From Crocinitomicaceae bacterium (GTDB taxonomy: Bacteria; Bacteroidota; Bacteroidia; Flavobacteriales_D; Crocinitomicaceae), in contig JAQVCM010000007.1 of NCBI GenBank assembly GCA_028689775.1, positions 1-64,000 of the forward strand: a stretch of DNA of 64,000 nucleotides, given 5' to 3'. The notes under the pieces are model-generated. The model had not been told where the DNA came from and ran no database searches. It was given only the letters and a program-made list of their open reading frames with translations. Position numbers and translations under genes: made by a program. The number at the start of each line of letters is the position of its first letter. Position 1 is the first letter of the stretch. Below, piece after piece: positions 51,425 to 60,824 of the stretch.

Positions 51425-52093
51425 TTATTTAGATATTAATTTATTAAAGAAATTTTCAACCGGTCGACCCGCATCGTAGCAATCCAAAATGATTTTGTCG
51501 AGTTGATCGCTTAAGATGGTTTCGGGCTCAAATTCGGTGTAAAAGTACCATTGTTTATTAAAAATCAGCGCTTCTTTCGCTGCAGCTTCTTTCAAATCTT
51601 TGGCGATTATTTTATTCTTATTGCCAATCAGTTCGCCAAAAGTTTCAACGAATTTTGGATCGGTATATGCTTTTTTAAATCCTGCTAAATCTTTGGCAAT
51701 TCCCTCACGAACGATCATCAAATCTTCTTTTTCGATTTCGAAGATTCCACCGTAAACACGCATTTTTTCAGGACCTAATTCAAAATATACGCCCTTTACG
51801 CCCCTACTTTTTTTTCCACCAGGAGTGATGATGGCAGAAACTTGTAATTTGTACGGTTGTTTGTCTTTTGAAAAGCGAATGTCTCTGTTGATTCTGAAAA
51901 TACAATCTTTGGCTTCCAAGTCACTAAAATCAGCATCTTTTTTAGACAATTCTGAAATCAAATGGCTTACAAAAGCTTTGAAAGGTTCCTTAACAGAATT
52001 CTCATATCGTTTGCGATTGATGTCAAACCAATCTTTGTGATTATTGGGAGCTAACTCCATGAAAAAGTTTAAAAAGTCTTGCTTAAAATACAT
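51425..52093 (-). CDS. DUF2461 domain protein
   Basis: The 222-aa protein matches the DUF2461/TIGR02453 family: LAPNNHKDWFDINRKRYEN near 13-31, DCIFRINRDIRFSKDKQPYK and the GVYFELGPEKMRVYGG strand region. No activity has been assigned to the family to my knowledge. It appears cytoplasmic, with no signal peptide. It is the first gene of a two-gene run with peptidase paralogue 2 and is divergent from sppA. Confidence 0.88.
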   Translation of the reverse strand: MYFKQDFLNFFMELAPNNHKDWFDINRKRYENSVKEPFKAFVSHLISELSKKDADFSDLEAKDCIFRINRDIRFSKDKQPYKLQVSAIITPGGKKSRGVKGVYFELGPEKMRVYGGIFEIEKEDLMIVREGIAKDLAGFKKAYTDPKFVETFGELIGNKNKIIAKDLKEAAAKEALIFNKQWYFYTEFEPETILSDQLDKIILDCYDAGRPVENFFNKLISK

Positions 52094-52250
52094 CAGCTAA
52101 ATTTTTTCTGTAAAATTAACACTATTTTTGAATTGGCTGGAACGATTGATTCACAAAGAAAATAGGACGGTTTTTAGTTGATAAAGAAGTTTTCAAAACG
52201 CTTTTCGACCTTCTGTATAGATTCGATGTTTATTTTTCATTATTCTGCCT

Positions 52251-52258
52251 TACATTTG
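52251..52258 (+). promoter_or_regulatory. -7 box of sppA
   Basis: TACATTTG, a perfect TAnnTTTG, ends 20 bp before the sppA ATG, giving a leader of about 15 nt. A second plus-strand TATTTTTG at 52123-52130 could start a longer transcript. Confidence 0.55.
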
Positions 52259-52278
52259 ATAAAATAAAAAAATATAAA

Positions 52279-54075
52279 ATGACAGATAAACCAGTTAAAA
52301 AAGTAACGTTCGGAAGAATATTTTGGCCATCATTAGTCGCCATCTTAGTTGCTTCTTTCATTACCATGATTTTATTCTTCACCATTTTGGGTGGAGTAAT
52401 TGGAAGTTTTATGAACCCAAGTTCTGATGAAGTTAAAAGTGGACCAGTTTTACACATGACCTTAGAAGGTCAGATTTCTGAAGGCGACAATAAATTCAAC
52501 CCATCTACTTTGGGAATGGATAGTAAAATTGGATTGAGTGATATTTTATATGGTATTGAAGCTGCAAAAAAAGACAGTAAGATCAAAGGGATTTTCTTGG
52601 AACTTAAAAATCTAAATTGTGGATTTGCAAGTGCGAGAGAAATTCGAAATGCAATCAATGATTTTGAAGAATCTGGGAAGTTTGTAGTTGCATACAATGC
52701 AGGCGAAGTAATTACTCAAAAAGAGTATTACGTTTCTAGTGCTGCAAGCGAAAATTACGGTTTCCCAACATCTACTATGGAATTCAACGGTTTGGGAGCA
52801 GAATTGATGTTCTTCAAAAATACCTTGGATAAATTAGAAGTTGAAATGCAAGTGATTCGTGGCAATAACAACGATTTTAAAAGTGCAGTTGAACCATTTT
52901 TTAGAACAGATATGAGTGATTCAAGTCGGGTTCAAATTGAAAGATACTTATCAAGTATTTGGTTAGATATCCGAAATGACATTTCAAAAGACATCGAAGT
53001 TTCTGCTGACGAATTGAATGAGATTGCTGAAAACTTGAAAATTCACCGTGCACAAGACGCAGTTGATTTCAAATTGTTAGATGGCACAAAATACAGAGAT
53101 GAAGTCTTGGCAATTGTTGCTAAGAAAGCAGGTGAAAAAACGATTGTTGAAAAAGACATGATCGCTTTTGAAAAGTATGCGAAACAAGGATTAATTGACA
53201 ATCAGATTCTTGCAAAAACCAAAGATGCAAACGTAGCAGTTATTCTTGCTGAAGGAGACGTTTCTGTCTCTGGTGAAGGATTATCTTCTGATAAAATTTG
53301 TAAATACGTGCGTGAAGCTCGTGAGAATAAATCCATCAAAACGATTGTTTTGCGCATCAATAGTCCAGGTGGAAGTGCATTGGCAAGTGATGAGATTTGG
53401 AGAGAAGTGCAATTGGCGAATAAAACCAAAAAAGTAATTGTTTCCATGGGAGATGTTGCTGCATCAGGTGGTTATTACATCGCTTCACCAGCAGATCGTA
53501 TTTTTGCGGAGCCAACAACAATCACAGGTTCAATCGGTGTTTTTGGAACAATTCCATTCATTGGCAAAATGTTGGAAAACAAATTAGGTTTAACTTTTGA
53601 TCGCGCGCAAACCAACAAACATTCGGTGATGTCCTTGAATAGAAAGTTGACCGAAGACGAATTAGCAATCATTCAAATGGAAGTAGATGCAATATACGCA
53701 CAGTTCTTAAGCCGCGTTTCTGAAGGAAGAGGAATTTCTGTTGAAAAAGTGAATCAAATGGCTCGTGGACGTGTTTGGACAGGTACTGATGCGAAAAAAA
53801 TCGGCTTAGTTGATGAGTTAGGAGGAATGAATGATGCAATTGCGTATGCAGCTAAGAAAGCTGGAATTAAGGATGTAAGCATTCGTTACTGGCCAGAAAA
53901 GAAAACAGATCGTTTGACAGAATTGATTGAAACTTTTGGCGGTTCAGAATCAACAGAAATGATGACGCAAACTAAAATGCCAGAAAATCTAATTTATTAT
54001 TACGAACAGTTGAAGAAATTAGAAGGCATGCAAGGAATTCAAATGAGAATGCCTTATGAGATTATTTTGAGATAA
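52279..54075 (+). CDS. sppA: Signal peptide peptidase SppA, long form
   Basis: The 598-aa membrane protease degrades cleaved signal peptides. One N-terminal membrane helix (ILVASFITMILFFTILGGVI) precedes two S49 domains, as in the E. coli 67K type. The catalytic dyad is probably Lys in NNNDFKSAVEPFFR (N-terminal repeat) and Ser in GDVAASGGYYIA (C-terminal repeat). Length is near the usual 610. A RINSPGGSALASD block is also conserved. It is monocistronic, with a perfect -7 box upstream and a terminator downstream. Confidence 0.97.
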   Translation: MTDKPVKKVTFGRIFWPSLVAILVASFITMILFFTILGGVIGSFMNPSSDEVKSGPVLHMTLEGQISEGDNKFNPSTLGMDSKIGLSDILYGIEAAKKDSKIKGIFLELKNLNCGFASAREIRNAINDFEESGKFVVAYNAGEVITQKEYYVSSAASENYGFPTSTMEFNGLGAELMFFKNTLDKLEVEMQVIRGNNNDFKSAVEPFFRTDMSDSSRVQIERYLSSIWLDIRNDISKDIEVSADELNEIAENLKIHRAQDAVDFKLLDGTKYRDEVLAIVAKKAGEKTIVEKDMIAFEKYAKQGLIDNQILAKTKDANVAVILAEGDVSVSGEGLSSDKICKYVREARENKSIKTIVLRINSPGGSALASDEIWREVQLANKTKKVIVSMGDVAASGGYYIASPADRIFAEPTTITGSIGVFGTIPFIGKMLENKLGLTFDRAQTNKHSVMSLNRKLTEDELAIIQMEVDAIYAQFLSRVSEGRGISVEKVNQMARGRVWTGTDAKKIGLVDELGGMNDAIAYAAKKAGIKDVSIRYWPEKKTDRLTELIETFGGSESTEMMTQTKMPENLIYYYEQLKKLEGMQGIQMRMPYEIILR

Positions 54076-54116
54076 GATTTTAAGAATAGGTTTTTAAAGA
54101 CCAATGAAATAGATTT

Positions 54117-54148
54117 AAAAGAGATGGAGGAGACTTTATCTCTTTTTT
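54117..54148 (+). terminator. Intrinsic terminator of sppA
   Basis: AAAAGAGAT (54117-54125) pairs with ATCTCTTTT (54138-54146) across 12 nt, with T-run. It lies only about 22 nt before the murB -7 box. Confidence 0.85.
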
Positions 54149-54169
54149 GTTTTTTATGGATTTCCCCGT

Positions 54170-54177
54170 TATCTTTA
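54170..54177 (+). promoter_or_regulatory. -7 box of murB, leaderless context
   Basis: TATCTTTA matches TAnnTTTG at seven of eight positions and ends only 4 bp before the murB ATG. As transcription usually starts 5-7 nt past the box, the mRNA would be leaderless or nearly so. Confidence 0.45.
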
Positions 54178-54181
54178 CAAC

Positions 54182-55189
54182 ATGATTTCAGAAAACGTAA
54201 GCCTTAAACCATTCAACACCTTTGGAATTGATGTCAAAGCAACTCGCTTTGCAACTTTTGCTTCTCCAGAAGAATTGGGTCAAATTCTTAAAGACAATAA
54301 AAACAAGCCGCTTTTGATTTTGGGCGGCGGAAGTAATTTATTGCTCACAAAAGATTTTGACGGTTTGGTTTTGAAAAATGAAATCAAAGGAATTGAGGTG
54401 ATTTCTGAAACAGCAGATGAAGTGCTCATTCGCTCTGGAGCAGGAGAAGTTTGGCACGAATTCGTTTTGTATTGCATTTCCAAAAACTATTGTGGAATCG
54501 AAAATTTATCTTTGATCCCTGGAAGTGTCGGCGCAAGTCCGATGCAAAACATCGGTGCATACGGTGTTGAGATTAAAGATGTATTTGATAAGTTGGAAGC
54601 CGTTGAAATTGCTACAGGTGAAATTCATACCTTTGATAATGAAACGTGTGAGTTCGGCTATCGTGAAAGTATTTTCAAGCATGCGGTGAAGAATCAATAC
54701 GTCATTACCAACGTTTATTTCAAGCTTTCCAAAACGCAAAATACCAATACTTCGTATGGCGCAATCAATCAGCAATTGGAAGTGATGGGAATTGGAAATC
54801 CGACCATCAAAGATGTCAGCGATGCGGTAATTGCCATTCGTAGCAGCAAACTTCCGAATCCAAAGGAAATTGGAAATGCGGGAAGTTTTTTCAAAAATCC
54901 GGTGATAGAGCATGCGCATTACCAAGAAATCTTAAAAAATTATCCAAACGCTCCAAGTTATCCTGTCGGTGAACAGCATGTAAAAGTTCCTGCGGGATGG
55001 TTAATTGAAACCGCTGGATGGAAAGGAAAAGTAGTTGGTGAAACAGGCGTTCATAAAAATCAAGCCTTGGTTTTGGTAAATTACGGTGACGCAACAGGAA
55101 AAGAAATTTACCAACTTTCAACGGATATTATTGAAGATATAAATCAAAAGTTTAAGATTTTATTGACGAGAGAAGTGAATATTTTGTAA
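54182..55189 (+). CDS. murB: UDP-N-acetylenolpyruvoylglucosamine reductase
   Basis: The 335-aa FAD enzyme makes UDP-N-acetylmuramate for peptidoglycan. The family pattern begins SLKPFNTFGIDVKATRFA, with FAD-binding LILGGGSNLLLTKDF, PGSVGASPMQNIGAYGVEI, the Tyr/Arg motif CEFGYRESIFK, the catalytic Ser in GNAGSFFKNP and GEQHVKVPAGWLIE. This is a type I MurB of E. coli-like length. The ATG at 54182 is almost on the -7 box. No other murein gene is adjacent. Confidence 0.97.
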   Translation: MISENVSLKPFNTFGIDVKATRFATFASPEELGQILKDNKNKPLLILGGGSNLLLTKDFDGLVLKNEIKGIEVISETADEVLIRSGAGEVWHEFVLYCISKNYCGIENLSLIPGSVGASPMQNIGAYGVEIKDVFDKLEAVEIATGEIHTFDNETCEFGYRESIFKHAVKNQYVITNVYFKLSKTQNTNTSYGAINQQLEVMGIGNPTIKDVSDAVIAIRSSKLPNPKEIGNAGSFFKNPVIEHAHYQEILKNYPNAPSYPVGEQHVKVPAGWLIETAGWKGKVVGETGVHKNQALVLVNYGDATGKEIYQLSTDIIEDINQKFKILLTREVNIL

Positions 55190-55306
55190 GCTAAAAATGT
55201 TCAAGTTGCTCTGTGTAACTACTGCATGAAAGCAGAATCTGAATGATCGATTAAACAGATGTATTTTTATTCTCTAAAAAAGTAATATTCATTAACAGGC
55301 AAGCTT

Positions 55307-56152
55307 ATGAAAATTTTAATTCCGCTGATTTTTGTTTTAATTGAGCTAAGTTGTTTCAGTCAAGATTTTAATTATTTTGATTTCGAGAAGAGATTTGATT
55401 GGTCTCCGTATGAACACGTTTCTGCTGAAATACTAAAATCAAACTTCAAACTTTTAAAAGAGAAACCGTATCCAGAATTAAAACATCTTCTTGATAATAA
55501 GGATAAATTTCACTTGGTAGACATCGACAACGACCAAATAAATGAAGTTATTTACAACGGTTGGAATGGAGGAGAAGGAGAAATGGTCGTCATTTTTAAA
55601 TTATCCAAAAATCAACTGGTAGAAGTCCAAAATTTCTATGGACGAATACTGGCGAAACGCAAAAATGAGATGAATCAAACGCAATTGCTTGTTTTGGATT
55701 ATTCTTGTTGTGCGGGATATGTTGATCATTTGCAAACCTTTGATTTTAATCTGCAAACAGGTCAATTTGAAATTGTAAAAGCAATTGTAAAATTAACTGA
55801 TACTGAAATTCCAAAAGAACGCATTGAATCGAAACGCTTTGAAGTTTTGAATACACCGTATTATCTGAGACATTCTCCAGAATTTGTTTCAGGCATTAGC
55901 GATATCGATTTTGAGTTTAAACCACTTGTCGGACAAAATATTGGACAAAATATTGCTGCAATCTATCAGAAAGGTGATCAAGGAACCGTTTATTCTGAGA
56001 CGACAGATAGTACGGGAAGAGTTTGGTGGTTTGTAGTTATGGATTCAAAACCCGATTTTAAAAACATGTTATTTTACGACGGAAATAATGAATTTGATGA
56101 TTATCAACCAATTGGCTGGATGTCTAGTAAGTTCTTAAAAGAATTGGAGTAA
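55307..56152 (+). CDS. Secreted hypothetical protein with SH3-like tail
   Basis: The 281-aa protein has a signal peptide (MKILIPLIFVLIELSCFSQ). A calcium-loop-like or VCBS-type segment VDIDNDQINEVIYNGWNGG lies near 70, followed by a mixed beta region with DYSCCAGYVDH. The final 75 residues (IAAIYQKGDQGTVYSETTDS, then WWFVVMD and GWMSSKFLKELE) resemble a bacterial SH3 domain. No lipobox or T9SS domain was seen, so it may be periplasmic. No family was recognised with certainty. Confidence 0.7.
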   Translation: MKILIPLIFVLIELSCFSQDFNYFDFEKRFDWSPYEHVSAEILKSNFKLLKEKPYPELKHLLDNKDKFHLVDIDNDQINEVIYNGWNGGEGEMVVIFKLSKNQLVEVQNFYGRILAKRKNEMNQTQLLVLDYSCCAGYVDHLQTFDFNLQTGQFEIVKAIVKLTDTEIPKERIESKRFEVLNTPYYLRHSPEFVSGISDIDFEFKPLVGQNIGQNIAAIYQKGDQGTVYSETTDSTGRVWWFVVMDSKPDFKNMLFYDGNNEFDDYQPIGWMSSKFLKELE

Positions 56153-56353
56153 TTTCACTTTTCAAAACCATTTCTTTTCTGCAACTCATTCTCCAAAAAT
56201 TAAACTATTTTTGTTCACATGATTTTAAAAAGACAATCAACTTTGACTAAATCACTTTTATAAACGATAGAATTACTAATTTTAAGATAGAAAGCGAATT
56301 TCAAGAAGGATTAAGCAATTCATTCTTCTCGACTCTTGAACAATAGAAGCAGC

Positions 56354-57775
56354 ATGTTATTTAACAGTATTACATTTATTTTTGTCTTCTTGCCCGCCAT
56401 TTTGTTGCTGTATTATTGCACACCTTCCAAATACAAGAACTATACGCTTCTACTTGCAAGTTTACTTTTTTACGCTTGGGGCGGATTTTCGTATGCAATT
56501 ATCTTAATCGCCTCGATTCTCATCAATTATCTTTTTGTAAAACAAATCGAAAAAGATCGACCGTCAAAGAAAACATGGTTGATTGTAAGTCTCGCTTTCA
56601 ATGTCATCATCATCGTTATCTTTAAGTATTTGGATTTTATTCTGAGTAACTTAAACCTTCTTGGATCAGCACTGAATGCCGGTTTTTCTGAAATTCCACT
56701 CAAGCACATCGTCTTGCCTTTGGGTATTTCATTTTACACCTTCCAACAAATGTCCTTGTTGTGGGATGTTTATCGCGGTGAAAACACAGAAAAAACATCA
56801 CTTACAAACATCGCTTTGTACATCAGTTTATTTCCACAACTCATCGCAGGTCCAATTGTTCGATACAACGACATTGTAGAACAAATCAAAGAACGTGTTT
56901 CTACTTTTCCGCTTTTTAGATCAGGAGTTCAACGCTTTGTTCTCGGGCTATTTAAGAAAGTCATCCTTGCAAACACCTGTGGTGAACTTGCCGATTTAAT
57001 TTTTGCAACACCATTTGAATCCATTGGTACATCGACCGCTTGGCTCGGTATTGTCGCTTATTCATTTCAGATCTATTTCGACTTTTCTGGATATTCCGAC
57101 ATGGCGATTGGTTTAGGAAGAATGTTTGGTTTCAGAATTCTGGAAAACTTCAATTTCCCATATATAGCGAAAAGTATTCAAGAATTTTGGAGAAGATGGC
57201 ATATCTCGCTTTCAACTTGGTTCCGTGATTACGTTTACATTCCGCTTGGCGGAAATAGAAAAGGTCCGTACAAAACCTATTTTAATTTAATACTTGTCTT
57301 TTTCCTAACGGGACTATGGCACGGTGCAACGTGGAGTTTTATTGTTTGGGGTTTATTTCACGGCTTGTTTCTGATTATTGAGCGACTTGGATTCAGCACA
57401 ATCTTAAAAAGATTACCTGCCGTAATTCAATGGATCTACATGATCTTGGTTGTGATGATTGGTTGGGTTTTATTTCGAGTAGAAGCATTTTCGGATGCAA
57501 TCTCTTTCATCGGAAAGTTATTTAGCATGGGTTCTGCCAGCAACGATAGCTTCATGCTTTACCTAAACAACGAACGAATTATCGTGCTAGTTCTTGCAGC
57601 ACTTTCAAGTTCCTTGATTTTGTTCAAACTAAAGAAATTTGTAGAGGCCAAAAAGTTTTCACAAACCATTTTCTCCCAATCACTTTACGATTTGGGCGTT
57701 GTGCTTTTATTCTTAATCAGCCTGGTGTATATCAACTCTGGCTCATACAGTCCATTTATTTATTTTAGATTCTAG
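56354..57775 (+). CDS. MBOAT family O-acyltransferase (AlgI/PatA-like)
   Basis: The 473-aa inner-membrane protein has about ten helices. GTSTAWLGIVAYSFQIYFDF, SGYSDMAIGLGRMFGF and the active-site block TGLWHGATWSFIVWGLFHG (two conserved histidines) identify an AlgI-type MBOAT, which carries acetyl groups across the membrane for polysaccharide O-acetylation. The start at the ATG 56354 is preferred over a TTG 18 nt upstream. The next gene, 91 bp downstream, encodes an AlgJ/AlgX-like partner, so the pair probably acetylates a surface glycan. Confidence 0.93.
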   Translation: MLFNSITFIFVFLPAILLLYYCTPSKYKNYTLLLASLLFYAWGGFSYAIILIASILINYLFVKQIEKDRPSKKTWLIVSLAFNVIIIVIFKYLDFILSNLNLLGSALNAGFSEIPLKHIVLPLGISFYTFQQMSLLWDVYRGENTEKTSLTNIALYISLFPQLIAGPIVRYNDIVEQIKERVSTFPLFRSGVQRFVLGLFKKVILANTCGELADLIFATPFESIGTSTAWLGIVAYSFQIYFDFSGYSDMAIGLGRMFGFRILENFNFPYIAKSIQEFWRRWHISLSTWFRDYVYIPLGGNRKGPYKTYFNLILVFFLTGLWHGATWSFIVWGLFHGLFLIIERLGFSTILKRLPAVIQWIYMILVVMIGWVLFRVEAFSDAISFIGKLFSMGSASNDSFMLYLNNERIIVLVLAALSSSLILFKLKKFVEAKKFSQTIFSQSLYDLGVVLLFLISLVYINSGSYSPFIYFRF

Positions 57776-57866
57776 TCTATGAAATAAGCCATAACGACAA
57801 ATCGATACACCTGCGAAGCAAGCAACGCAGTTAAACACTGATGAAGATTTCAAATGGCGATACCAT

Positions 57867-59024
57867 ATGACCATTAAAAAAACAAATAAAATACATATGA
57901 AAAACTCGTTTGTAAAATATCAGTTGGCGATCATTTTCATTTTCATCATTTCCATTCCGGGAATTTTAAAAATCGCAGGCGTGAAAAGTTTTGAGCGCAA
58001 AGATGAAAATAGACGCTTTAAAGATGAGCTGAAAATTGACTTTGGAAGATTGGATTATTTCCCAGCCGCTGCGGATTCATTTACGAACGATAATTTTTTC
58101 TTTAGATCTCCACTGCTTGATTTTTTTCACCGAATGAAATTCTTTGCTCTAAAGGTTTCTCCGCATCCAGAACAGAGTATCATTGGAAAAGACGGTTGGT
58201 ACTTTTTGGCAGGAAAAGAATTGGATGTCATCAGCGGAAAGTTAGATTTTTCACCATTGGCAATGGATTCTTTTGCCCATGAATGGAAGGAAAGAACAAA
58301 CTATTTTAAATCAGTAAACATACCGGTGTTTTTAATCATGGCACCGTTTAAACATCATGTTTATACTGAAAAATTGCCGTACAATATTTATCAGTCCAAA
58401 ACGAACAGAACGACTGAATTAGCAAACCATTTGGAATCAAAATTTCCAGGATTAGTCATCGATCCTTTACCAGTTTTAAAGGCGAATAAAGACAAAGAAC
58501 AACTTTATTTTAGATTGGATAACCATTGGAATACGCGAGCGGGATACCATGCAACTCAATTAATCATTGAGAAATTAAGAGCAGCTTTTCCAGATAAAAA
58601 CATTCCTAATATTCCTCCTTTTGATTGGAAGGGCGAAAAAATTAGAAATGGAATTCATTATCATGTCATGGGAATTGAAGAACTGGAAGAATATGCGGAA
58701 AATCCAGTCTTTAAAGATCCGAAGTCTTCAGAAGCTGAAAGTTTTAATTTCAAAGTAGTTCCCGATTTTGCTTATCCCGATCAATTTGAAAAACACTTCA
58801 AAAACGAAAGCCTTAAAAACGGACTTCGAGTGCTCTTCATTCGAGACTCGTATGCAGACGCACTCATTCCTTTTGCACGAGAAGTGTTTTCAGAAAGTCT
58901 CTTTATCTTTGATGCTTGGCAGTATAAAATAAATCAGGAAATTGTCGAAAGTTATCAACCAGACGTGGTGATCTTTTTAGGTTTAGAAACACTAATCGAT
59001 CATTACATCATCAAATACGATTGA
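57867..59024 (+). CDS. AlgJ/AlgX-like SGNH acetylation protein (DHHW family)
   Basis: The 385-aa protein has one N-terminal membrane anchor (QLAIIFIFIISIPGILKIAG) and a periplasmic SGNH-type domain: GKDGWYFLAGKE, then RLDNHWNTRAGYHA (the DHHW-like motif) and LFIRDSYADALIPFA with the likely nucleophile Ser in RDS. AlgJ and AlgX use this fold with an MBOAT partner to O-acetylate alginate or related glycans. The target glycan here is unknown. ATGs exist at 57867 and 57897; both keep the anchor. No terminator was recognised after it. Confidence 0.9.
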   Translation: MTIKKTNKIHMKNSFVKYQLAIIFIFIISIPGILKIAGVKSFERKDENRRFKDELKIDFGRLDYFPAAADSFTNDNFFFRSPLLDFFHRMKFFALKVSPHPEQSIIGKDGWYFLAGKELDVISGKLDFSPLAMDSFAHEWKERTNYFKSVNIPVFLIMAPFKHHVYTEKLPYNIYQSKTNRTTELANHLESKFPGLVIDPLPVLKANKDKEQLYFRLDNHWNTRAGYHATQLIIEKLRAAFPDKNIPNIPPFDWKGEKIRNGIHYHVMGIEELEEYAENPVFKDPKSSEAESFNFKVVPDFAYPDQFEKHFKNESLKNGLRVLFIRDSYADALIPFAREVFSESLFIFDAWQYKINQEIVESYQPDVVIFLGLETLIDHYIIKYD

Positions 59025-59177
59025 GAATAAAGGAGTGCGATTCTCAAAAAAAAGAAAGACAAAATAGGAATAAGTTACTCGATTTCAATTTTTTAGATTA
59101 GAAAATAGTCGTGCTTAGAAATGACGATAAGTTTTGAAAACGGAATGTCAATTGCTAAAATCAGTCAGCATGAACAA

Positions 59178-60404
59178 TTACCATTCATTCCCATTATCCT
59201 TCTCAGCGTCATCAATCAACTTCTTCCAGTTGTTTGAACCGTCTTCTGTTGCGCCTAAAATGTCTTCGTATTCTCCGTTGGTCAATTCAAATTGTTGAAT
59301 GTCTTCCCCCGTATATTCTTCAATATCTTTCAAGAATACCAGCTCGTCTTTGCTGCAAAATGAAAGTGCTTGACCACGTTTCATGCCACGACCTGTTCTA
59401 CCAACTCGGTGAACATAATTCTCCGAAACGTCTGGTAAATCGTAGTTGATCACATAATCCACATCTGGAATATCAATTCCTCGAGCGGCAACGTCCGTTG
59501 TAATTAAAACGCGATTTTCATTGGTTCGGAAACGGTCCAAGATTTTAAAACGTTCTTGTTGCTCAACGCCTCCGTGTAAAAATTCTGTTTTCACTTGCAC
59601 CCGTTCCATCGCTGCAACAACTCGTTCTGCGCGAACTTTTGTACGAACAAATACGACGAATTTTTTATCGTCATATTCTTTCAAAACGTTTTCCAAGAAA
59701 AAACGTTTGTCGTCCATTTCAATGAAAACCACTGCGTGATCGATGTTTTTAGCAACTGGATTTTTTGGTGAAATTTGAATACGAATCGCATTATTCACCA
59801 CGGAATAAGCTAGTTTTTTAATTTTAAGTGTAATCGTCGCAGAGAAAAACAAAGTTTGTCTTTTCTTCGGAATGAACTTTAATAAATCCTCAATGTCTTT
59901 GTAGAAACCTAAATCCAACATTAAATCTGCTTCATCCAAACATAAAATCTCTAAGTTTTTCAAGTTCAAATGTCCTTGAGAAACCAAGTCAAACATTCTC
60001 CCTGGTGTTGCCACCAAAATATCCACTCCAGAATTTAGTTTCGAGATTTGCGGATCTTGTTCCACACCACCGTGAATACAAGCAGAGACAACTGGTAATT
60101 TCTCGCCAATTGCTTGAAAGACTTTTGAAATCTGAATTGCCAACTCTCTGGTTGGAGCCAAAACCAAACATTTTACGCCTTCCACTCGTTGTTTATTGTT
60201 CACATGTTGCTGATCCAATTTCTGGAGAATCGGAATTACAAACGCAGCTGTTTTTCCAGTTCCCGTTTGGGCAATTGCCAACACGTCCTCTCCTTTTAAA
60301 ATTGGGTCAATGGCTTTGAATTGAATGTCGGTAGGTTTGTTATAACCTAATTCCTTCAATTGACTTTTAATTTTTGGGGAGATTTTGTAATCTTCGAATT
60401 TCAT
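59178..60404 (-). CDS. DEAD-box RNA helicase (RhlE-type)
   Basis: The 408-aa ATP-dependent RNA helicase has all motifs: Q motif (YNKPTDIQFKAIDPIL), Walker A AQTGTGKTAAF, PTRELAIQ, TPGR, DEAD in LCLDEADLMLD, SAT, and in the second lobe FVRTK, TTDVAARGIDIPDVDYVINY and HRVGRTGR. A short acidic tail after residue 370 follows. Relatives assist ribosome assembly or RNA decay, often with cold-induced expression, which cannot be judged from this sequence. It is monocistronic on the minus strand. Confidence 0.96.
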   Translation of the reverse strand: MKFEDYKISPKIKSQLKELGYNKPTDIQFKAIDPILKGEDVLAIAQTGTGKTAAFVIPILQKLDQQHVNNKQRVEGVKCLVLAPTRELAIQISKVFQAIGEKLPVVSACIHGGVEQDPQISKLNSGVDILVATPGRMFDLVSQGHLNLKNLEILCLDEADLMLDLGFYKDIEDLLKFIPKKRQTLFFSATITLKIKKLAYSVVNNAIRIQISPKNPVAKNIDHAVVFIEMDDKRFFLENVLKEYDDKKFVVFVRTKVRAERVVAAMERVQVKTEFLHGGVEQQERFKILDRFRTNENRVLITTDVAARGIDIPDVDYVINYDLPDVSENYVHRVGRTGRGMKRGQALSFCSKDELVFLKDIEEYTGEDIQQFELTNGEYEDILGATEDGSNNWKKLIDDAEKDNGNEW

Positions 60405-60824
60405 GGTGAAAATATTGAGTCTGTAAAGTTATGAAAATTGATTGAGTTGATGTGCTAAAGGATTTGTTTATTCCAAAGTGTGGTTAAATGTAAGATTGCC
60501 ATATCGGCATATACCGATATAGCGAAAATTAGCGTTTTTCCTGTGAGAAAAGCGATTTGTAAAAGAAGAAAATAGCTTGCTTCGCACAAAAAGGAATAAA
60601 GTTGGAATCAAAAAAAACAAGCTATTGACTACGATTTATTTATGTATGCATAGCTAATTTCTCTTCAAGTTTTATCAATTATTTCACAAATATTCGGTAT
60701 TTAAATTCTTTACAGTACGAAGTAAAGCTTAACTTTATGGTCTGAAAGATTTAAGTCAATGTTAGAAAATGAATATTGATTTTTAAAACTGAATTTCAAT
60801 GTTGGATTGCTTAATTCAAGAATT
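60405..60824. other. Intergenic region with ATATCGG inverted repeat; no gene
   Basis: About 420 bp between divergent genes. It holds ATATCGG (60501-60507) and CCGATAT (60514-60520), 7-bp arms around CATATA. Weak -7 matches TAACTTTA occur on each strand near the two start codons (60425-60432 minus, 60731-60738 plus). Confidence 0.55.

Noticed and set aside
57776-57866. tRNA-like segment between MBOAT and AlgJ-like genes
   Set aside because: No cloverleaf with matching acceptor and T-arm could be built.
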